35,072 bases of DNA, taken from an uncultured Methylobacillus sp. (GTDB lineage: Bacteria; Pseudomonadota; Gammaproteobacteria; Burkholderiales; Methylophilaceae). The stretch is from NCBI GenBank assembly GCA_903824575.1, contig CAIJXJ010000024.1, forward strand, positions 1-35,072. Reading direction: 5' to 3'. Positions 29,944-35,072 of this stretch are shown one piece after another. Positions within the stretch are counted from its first letter, which is position 1; every line of letters begins with the position of its first letter. Both the position numbers and the translations under genes were made by a program. The notes beneath the pieces were generated by a model, which searched no databases, was not told the DNA's origin, and worked only from the letters and a program-made list of their open reading frames with translations.

Positions 29944-32900
29944 TCAGTCCAGCATTAGGGCCATCAGATCCTCGGTGGACGGCAATGTCGCTGCATCGCC
30001 TTCATCCAGCATGCTCTCCGCGAGGGCGCGCTTATCATGATGCATCTCGATGATGCGCTCCTCGACAGTGCCCTGAGTGACCAGCCTGTAGACCGTTACA
30101 GGACGCCGCTGCCCGATACGGTGGGCACGGCCCATGGCCTGATCCTCGACGGCCGGGTTCCACCATGGATCGGTGATCACCACATGGTCCGCTGCCGTGA
30201 GGTTGAGCCCGAACCCGCCGGCCTTGAGGCTGATCAGAAACATCTCACCCTCGCCGGCCTGGAATGCCGCCACCCTTTGGGTACGCTCATCGGCCGGGGT
30301 GGAACCGTCGATGTACTGATAGCGGATGCCTGCCTCCTTAAGCGGCACCATGAGCATCTCAAGAAAATCGACGAACTGACTGAACACCAGCGCCTTGTGG
30401 CCGTTGGCCGAGAGTCGCGCGGCCAGGTCGGCAAAAGCCTGCACCTTGGCGCCACGCTCCGCATAGTCAGGCGTCGGCAGGCGCGGGTCACAGGCGGCGC
30501 GGCGCAGCCGGGTCAACTCTGCGAGGATTCTGAATTTGGCCTGCTCATCTCCCCCATCCAGGGCCTTGCTGGCGACGGCGGCGGCCTCACGCCGCAGGGC
30601 TTCGTAGTGCGCGATCTCTCTTTCCTCTGGTTCGACCGGCCACAGGATTTCGGTGCGCGGCGGCAGATCATCCAGCACCTGCGCCTTGGTGCGCCGCAGC
30701 ATGAAGGGGGATATCAGCCGTTTGAGCAGTTGTCGTGACGCGTGGTCGTTGTCTTCCTCGATCGGCTTGGCGAAACGCTCGGCAAAACGCTGTTGCGAGG
30801 CGAGCAGGCCAGGAGCGACAAAGCGCATGATGGACCACAACTCAGACAGCCGGTTTTCGATCGGTGTGCCCGACAGCGCCAGGCGGAAATCGGCATCAAG
30901 CTCGAAGGCGGCCTTGGCCCGCTTGGTGGAGGCATTCTTGATGGACTGCGCCTCGTCGATGATGATGGTATGCCAGGGATGGGCGTCGAAGTCCTCTATG
31001 TCCTGCTGGATCAACGTATACGAGGCAACGATCACCTGCCCGGGCTTGGCGTCGGCCAGCATCAAGTCGCGTGCCTCTTCGTCGGCGGAACCATACAGCC
31101 GCATCTCGAGGGCGGGTGCAAAACGCCTGCCTTCAGCCACCCAGTTACCACACACCGAAGTCGGTGCAACGATCAGTGCTGGCCCACCAGCGGATCGGGC
31201 CAGCAGCACCGCGAGCGATTGCAGCGTCTTGCCCAGACCCATGTCGTCGGCAAGGCAGCCGCCAAGGCCGGCGTGGGCCAGTCGCATCGCCCAGGCATAG
31301 CCTTCCTGCTGGTAGGGGCGCAGCTCCGCCTGAAAAGTTGCAGGGACCACCGGCTTGAGGTCCTGTGCTACCTGCAACCGCTCGATGGATTCACGGAAAG
31401 CCTTGTCCGTTTTGACCGGCATACCTTCGATAGCCTCGTCCAGCCACAGGCTGGCCACGGGCGGGAGGAGCAACCCATCCTTGTCCGACTCTGTCAGCCG
31501 GCCCAATTCAGCGAGACGCTGCTGCAGCGACTGTGTCAGCGCCAGATAGGCGCCGTTGCCCATCTGGACGAAGCGTGTCTTGCCTTTAGCTGCGGTCACA
31601 AGATCGGTCAGCTTCAATACCAGGCTTTCATCCACCTGCACTTCGCCCGAGAGCTCGAACCAGCCACGCTTGTGTTTGACGCTGATCTGCATCTGCGGCA
31701 TGTCGACCCGCAGCACGCGCTTCGCCCCGCCCTTGGGCCAGTCGACACCGGCCAGTTCCGGGATGTCCGGCAGGTGTTCGAGGATTTCCAGCGCCTGCGT
31801 GGGGTCATCGATCATCCATGCATTCGCCCCTTCGGGGCCTTGCAGTTGTGGTAACGCATCGCACACCGCTGCACAATTGGCGATTTCGGCTGCGAGGTCA
31901 CGCCGGGTAGAGACCGACTTGCCCGCTCGCGCCAGCACCACGCGCGTGCGCCCCAGGCCCGGCGACAAGCGCGGCCCGTCCAAACCGAACGGCGCAGCCT
32001 TTAGCATCAGGCTGAAACAATCCCCGCGTGGCACAAGCTCCGCCCTCAGGCGGGTCTCCGCAGGCACTTCCTCCGCGGCTTGCGCATGCTCGCCACGGAT
32101 TTCGAAGTGTTTGGAGACCGCCGATAGCGCCCGGTTGAGTTCCTCGCGGGCAGACGCAGGCAGTGAAAGGCCGGTTTTCAGAAACATGACAGCGGCGTAT
32201 TGCGCGGGCGTATGACGGATCACCCTGACCTGCCCAGCCCCATCCCTGATGACGCTGGTCTCATCCCATTCATCTCTGCTTTCCTTATGGCGGCGCCTAG
32301 ATGAATCACCATCCAGGGGTTCCAGACGACGGCGCCAGCTGAGTGGCAGTGGCCGCATAGTGACTTCCAGCTGGTCGCCATCCTGCAGCACCTCGATCCA
32401 TGGCAGGCCCTCGACGACTTCGATGAAATGATCGCTCTCCCCGGCCAGGATGACATGCGGATGACCGATCAGGGCCATCAGCGCACCATCTTGGTCCAGA
32501 TGGTACGAACCGCCCATCAAAGTGTCGATCGCGGCAGTGACCCCGCGGTCATACGAAGGCAGATCCTCGGCGGCGGCGATGCTCTCAAGGCTGGCCGTTT
32601 GCGGCGCGGCCCAGCCGTCGGCCTTGCGCTGCTGCCACATGGGCTCGACACGCGCGCTGAAACGATCATCATCGAGCTTAAAGCTCCAGACCAGCCGGCG
32701 CTCGGACTCTTGGGCCGGGGGAGAACCCATCTCGCTCAGGCCGTTCAGCACGTCCCGCCAGGTCAGACGCCCCTTGTCGGCCGCTTTTTTGCCCCTGAGC
32801 GAAGCCACCGCCTCATCCAGCGTGGGCTCCAGCCACTTCCAACCGCACGCTTGCATCAGTTGGCGCAGTTTTTCGAGAGCGTCGCTGATATCGTCGAAGG

Positions 32901-34038
32901 CCACATGTGCGCGTACGTTGGCATCGCCCAGCTTCCACAGCCAGGCATACAGCAGGATTTGCCAGAACCCCTCAGCGCCTTCATCGCCAAAAGAATAGGT
33001 GTTGAAATTCCACAGGTCATAAGTCCGAAAGGCATTGCTACTCAGGACTTTTTTTGTAACCTTGTCCTTGAAGCGCAGGATGATGGCCGTCGTCCACAGA
33101 TGCCAGCTCTGCTTTCCTTCATCAGTCGTGGTCGGGTTGTTACGCAACAGGCAAAACTGATAGGCTTTTCCGAGATGTTCCAGATCTCCCGTCCTGAGCA
33201 GCGACCATGGGTAGAACCACTCCAAGTTGGAAGGAATTCCGCCCGGTGCGGGGATGGCAACCTTACCCTGCCCTCTTATATTCATGGTGATGGGACGATC
33301 AGCTTGCTCGAATGCTTCTAGCCCGGTACGCCATTGTGCGGTGTTCATGGAAAGGCAGGCCCGCAACTTTCGGGCAATGGCATCAGGTTGCGAGGCGATG
33401 AATTGCTGCGCCCGCTCCGTTTCGCCACGCAGGATCAATGCCTCGATGATGCGCAGCTGGAATTCCGGCGACTGCTCGGCGAGTTTGCCGTCCGGCAGCT
33501 GCAGCAGATGATCGACCGCGGGCCGCATGTCTTCGTCCCATTTGTCCAGCAATTGATTGAGCGCGACATGGTAGAAGTGCATGACATACGTTGCCGGGAT
33601 GCACGAGAACAGCTCCGCATCGAAATCCTCGAGCACGGCGGTTTCTTGGCTTCTTATATTCAGTTTCCCCGGTTCCAGAGCGTCGAGGTACTCACGGTCT
33701 CCCGTGAGGAGCGCAAGACGCAGCTGGGGAGTCGCAATCCCATTCGGCCCGGTAGACAAAATAGCCTGTTTAAGCCGCTCAACCGGTACGGTATCGATCA
33801 ACTCACGGTACAGGCTGTTGGGTCTTGGTCGCCTGAAACTATATTCGTCACGAAAGTGAAAGACTTTCTCGGTATCAGTGCCTTCCAGGACGGGCTGGAC
33901 CTCCGCGGCTGTATAAGGTGATCCGTCAGGATGCACGAAACCCAGTGCCCGGGCTGCAAGCAATATCTTTTCGGCTGAGATGCCGGTTCCCCACATCAGC
34001 GCGAGTATCAGCTTGAGATGGTGCTCGAGTTTGTTCAT
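29944..34038 (-). CDS. SNF2-family ATP-dependent helicase/translocase, large stand-alone form
   Basis: This encodes a 1364-residue protein from the ATG at 34038 (an in-frame GTG at 34074 would add 12 residues; neither has a clear ribosome-binding site). The last 500 residues are the helicase: FQAELRPYQQEGYAWAMRLA, Walker A DDMGLGKT at about 930, the DEAQ box at about 1029 (IIIDEAQSIKN), then the C-terminal lobe with GHKALVFSQFVDFLEML, FLISLKAGGFGLNLTAADHV and the arginine-finger motif MGRAHRIGQ near 1303. The first 850 residues hold no zinc finger or nuclease motif I recognise. Such proteins move along DNA to displace bound proteins. There are no methylase or nuclease neighbours, so a defence role is only a possibility. 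Confidence 0.92.
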   Translation of the reverse strand: MNKLEHHLKLILALMWGTGISAEKILLAARALGFVHPDGSPYTAAEVQPVLEGTDTEKVFHFRDEYSFRRPRPNSLYRELIDTVPVERLKQAILSTGPNGIATPQLRLALLTGDREYLDALEPGKLNIRSQETAVLEDFDAELFSCIPATYVMHFYHVALNQLLDKWDEDMRPAVDHLLQLPDGKLAEQSPEFQLRIIEALILRGETERAQQFIASQPDAIARKLRACLSMNTAQWRTGLEAFEQADRPITMNIRGQGKVAIPAPGGIPSNLEWFYPWSLLRTGDLEHLGKAYQFCLLRNNPTTTDEGKQSWHLWTTAIILRFKDKVTKKVLSSNAFRTYDLWNFNTYSFGDEGAEGFWQILLYAWLWKLGDANVRAHVAFDDISDALEKLRQLMQACGWKWLEPTLDEAVASLRGKKAADKGRLTWRDVLNGLSEMGSPPAQESERRLVWSFKLDDDRFSARVEPMWQQRKADGWAAPQTASLESIAAAEDLPSYDRGVTAAIDTLMGGSYHLDQDGALMALIGHPHVILAGESDHFIEVVEGLPWIEVLQDGDQLEVTMRPLPLSWRRRLEPLDGDSSRRRHKESRDEWDETSVIRDGAGQVRVIRHTPAQYAAVMFLKTGLSLPASAREELNRALSAVSKHFEIRGEHAQAAEEVPAETRLRAELVPRGDCFSLMLKAAPFGLDGPRLSPGLGRTRVVLARAGKSVSTRRDLAAEIANCAAVCDALPQLQGPEGANAWMIDDPTQALEILEHLPDIPELAGVDWPKGGAKRVLRVDMPQMQISVKHKRGWFELSGEVQVDESLVLKLTDLVTAAKGKTRFVQMGNGAYLALTQSLQQRLAELGRLTESDKDGLLLPPVASLWLDEAIEGMPVKTDKAFRESIERLQVAQDLKPVVPATFQAELRPYQQEGYAWAMRLAHAGLGGCLADDMGLGKTLQSLAVLLARSAGGPALIVAPTSVCGNWVAEGRRFAPALEMRLYGSADEEARDLMLADAKPGQVIVASYTLIQQDIEDFDAHPWHTIIIDEAQSIKNASTKRAKAAFELDADFRLALSGTPIENRLSELWSIMRFVAPGLLASQQRFAERFAKPIEEDNDHASRQLLKRLISPFMLRRTKAQVLDDLPPRTEILWPVEPEEREIAHYEALRREAAAVASKALDGGDEQAKFRILAELTRLRRAACDPRLPTPDYAERGAKVQAFADLAARLSANGHKALVFSQFVDFLEMLMVPLKEAGIRYQYIDGSTPADERTQRVAAFQAGEGEMFLISLKAGGFGLNLTAADHVVITDPWWNPAVEDQAMGRAHRIGQRRPVTVYRLVTQGTVEERIIEMHHDKRALAESMLDEGDAATLPSTEDLMALMLD

Positions 34039-34194
34039 AACTAATGTTTTATAGAGCAACAATTTAGTAGACACATTATGTACTGTAATAGTAAAGCGAT
34101 TTTCAAATTCAGTTGAATAGCTGGGTGAGCCAAACGTAGAGTTGAAACTAACTAGTCATGTGCGACATGGCATGTCTGCATTGTCTGCAGAGCC

Positions 34195-34243
34195 GAAATT
34201 GAAGGCTAAGAATTGCCTACCCTAAAGCAGACGTTCGTCGATG
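34195..34243. repeat. Diverged direct repeat, right of the SNF2 gene
   Basis: This is the partner of 29838-29885. It lies in the 253-base gap between the SNF2 start and the IHF/HU-like gene, which holds no gene of its own. One base of net length difference separates the two copies. Confidence 0.45.
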
Positions 34244-34291
34244 TCTCCTACGGGTCGATACCGGACGCCCTCTGGAGGCAGAACCAGTCAC

Positions 34292-34573
34292 TCAGTCCTG
34301 AATCACTCGTTCCCGCATCTCCACACCCGGCTTAAAAACTGGCGCAGGCTTAGCAGGCACTTCCACGCGCTCGCCAGTCCTTGGATTCCGCCCACGACGT
34401 GCGGGCCGCACATTTACCTTGAATGATCCGAAACCACGAATTTCCACGCGCCCACCGAGCGCAAGTTGATCAGTAATCCTATTCAGAATAGACAGTACGG
34501 ATGTTTCGGCGTCGGCGAGTGTGAGCTGCGGGAATCGTGCGGCGAGTTTCGTGATTAGTTCTGAGCGGGTCAT
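34292..34573 (-). CDS. IHF-beta/HU-family DNA-bending protein, diverged form
   Basis: This encodes a 93-residue protein of the normal IHF subunit length. It begins [20 protein letters not shown] like Ihf[31 protein letters not shown] is the DNA-binding beta-arm region with the Arg-Asn-Pro intercalation motif, and the ending is [12 protein letters not shown]. The housekeeping ihfB usually follows rpsA, so this copy next to accessory genes is likely a paralogue. I choose the ATG at 34573; a GTG at 34597 would add eight residues. A palindrome with 9-bp arms covers its start. Confidence 0.9.
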   Translation of the reverse strand: MTRSELITKLAARFPQLTLADAETSVLSILNRITDQLALGGRVEIRGFGSFKVNVRPARRGRNPRTGERVEVPAKPAPVFKPGVEMRERVIQD

Positions 34574-34600
34574 TGTGAAATTAACTTGTTGTTTCACAAT
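34572..34600. promoter_or_regulatory. Perfect palindrome between the IHF-like gene and the divergent gene
   Basis: ATTGTGAAA (34572-34580) and TTTCACAAT (34592-34600) are perfect inverted arms with an 11-base centre. The left arm overlaps the IHF-like start codon, and the right arm ends eight bases before the ATG of the divergent gene. The TGTGA/TCACA cores recall CRP-like sites, but the spacing here (11 instead of 6) differs. It is well placed to control both genes. Confidence 0.55.
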
Positions 34601-34608
34601 AGGTTATC

Positions 34609-35016
34609 ATGTGCACCTTCCTGTCGCTTGGATTTTTTTGTTCAAACACCATGACCAATGATCTAAATGCCTTAGACGGCATGAGTAATGCTGCTGAATA
34701 CTGTAACGTACGTGCGCACCAGCTTGAGGTAGAGATTGAGCGAATGGGCATCGCCCTCGGCATCAACTGGAATAATGAAATACAAGTACAAGCGTTGGCA
34801 AAAGAGGCATTGGAACACGCTCAAGAAGCGCTGGCACAATATGCTCATGATCATAACGACTATCATCAGAAAGCGAAAATTGAGTTGTTTGGTCTCGCTG
34901 CCATGATGATGAATCTCATGGCAGAGGGAGCAGGCAAAGGAATAGATACGCACGGCGGCACCGCGTGGAAAGCGCTATCGAAGGCGCTGATGAAAGAGCG
35001 CGGGATGCTTACATAG
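34609..35016 (+). CDS. Protein of unknown function, divergent from the IHF-like gene
   Basis: This encodes a 135-residue protein from the ATG at 34609, or 121 residues from the ATG at 34651. Neither start has a strong ribosome-binding site; AGG lies seven bases before the first. The sequence is mainly helical, with RAHQLEVEIERMGIALGINW, a charged EALEHAQEALAQYAHDHNDY stretch, and a Met/Gly-rich region (LAAMMMNLMAEGAGKGID) that could be a short amphipathic or membrane-interacting segment. No domain is recognised. The C-terminus is basic (KALSKALMKERGM). Expression may be governed together with the IHF-like gene through the shared palindrome. Confidence 0.6.
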   Translation: MCTFLSLGFFCSNTMTNDLNALDGMSNAAEYCNVRAHQLEVEIERMGIALGINWNNEIQVQALAKEALEHAQEALAQYAHDHNDYHQKAKIELFGLAAMMMNLMAEGAGKGIDTHGGTAWKALSKALMKERGMLT

Positions 35017-35072
35017 GCCAAGCAAGTGACGCGAAGTGCCGTGAGCAGCGTGCTATCTCTGTCTTGATGCTG

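Noticed and set aside
30742-31854. 370-codon plus-strand frame across the SNF2 gene
   Set aside because: It is antisense to conserved helicase motifs and has no family resemblance.
32428-33321. 297-codon plus-strand frame across the SNF2 gene
   Set aside because: It is a shadow of the same gene, in a G+C-rich part.
1-35072. CRISPR array, rRNA or complete tRNA genes, insertion sequence with transposase
   Set aside because: No regularly spaced repeats, no rRNA stretches, no complete tRNA and no transposase motifs were found on either strand.

Overview
The window reads as a chromosomal segment of a betaproteobacterium. The reasons are a class III polyhydroxyalkanoate (PHA) synthase operon, an NtrC/sigma54-controlled glnA, a rhodanese-TusA-DsrE2 sulfur-transfer cluster of the kind found in sulfur-metabolising Proteobacteria, and an MSHA-type pilus locus. 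A Gallionellaceae- or Sulfuricellaceae-like host is a reasonable guess, but it is inference and no phylogenetic marker was compared.

Left accessory part (1-3.9 kb): a 5' piece of an AbiEi-type antitoxin gene runs off the left edge. It is followed by a ParD-like/RelE toxin-antitoxin pair, a Phd-like/VapC pair, a small unrecognised protein, an apparent gene remnant whose stop overlaps the start of a pyridoxamine-phosphate-oxidase-fold gene, and a small exported Ala/Lys-rich protein. A 66-bp direct repeat carrying a stop codon and a terminator hairpin occurs at both ends of the 1.4-3.7 kb stretch and may mark an old insertion or duplication.

Core metabolic part (4-18.3 kb): one long minus-strand unit runs from a ribbon-helix-helix protein through two phasin-like proteins, phaE, phaC and phaA to phaB, the complete route from acetyl-CoA to PHA granules. 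Beside it lies glnA with a textbook sigma54 promoter and an upstream NtrC site. On the plus strand follow a rhodanese, aroE and mtgA, then a rhodanese-tusA-dsrE2 operon whose promoter spacer holds a palindrome. valS and a MoeB/ThiF-type E1-like gene lie on the minus strand.

Pilus part (18.3-28.6 kb): a tightly overlapping minus-strand operon encodes an MSHA-like type IV pilus or type II secretion-like machine: secretin MshL, a TPR protein, ATPase MshE with an N-terminal c-di-GMP-binding MshEN domain, platform MshG, a PilM-PilN-like fusion, PilO-like and periplasmic proteins. It ends in two large pilin-like proteins with different N-termini but what looks like the same cysteine-bracketed, acidic-loop globular domain. 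No major pilin, MshM ATPase or prepilin peptidase is present here. This pair and the extended PHA operon are the best candidates for undescribed biology.

Right accessory part (28.6-35.07 kb): an orphan XRE-family regulator, a 1364-residue SNF2-family helicase flanked by diverged direct repeats, a divergent IHF/HU-like gene whose start codon lies inside a 9-bp-arm palindrome, and an unrecognised small protein in the opposite direction.
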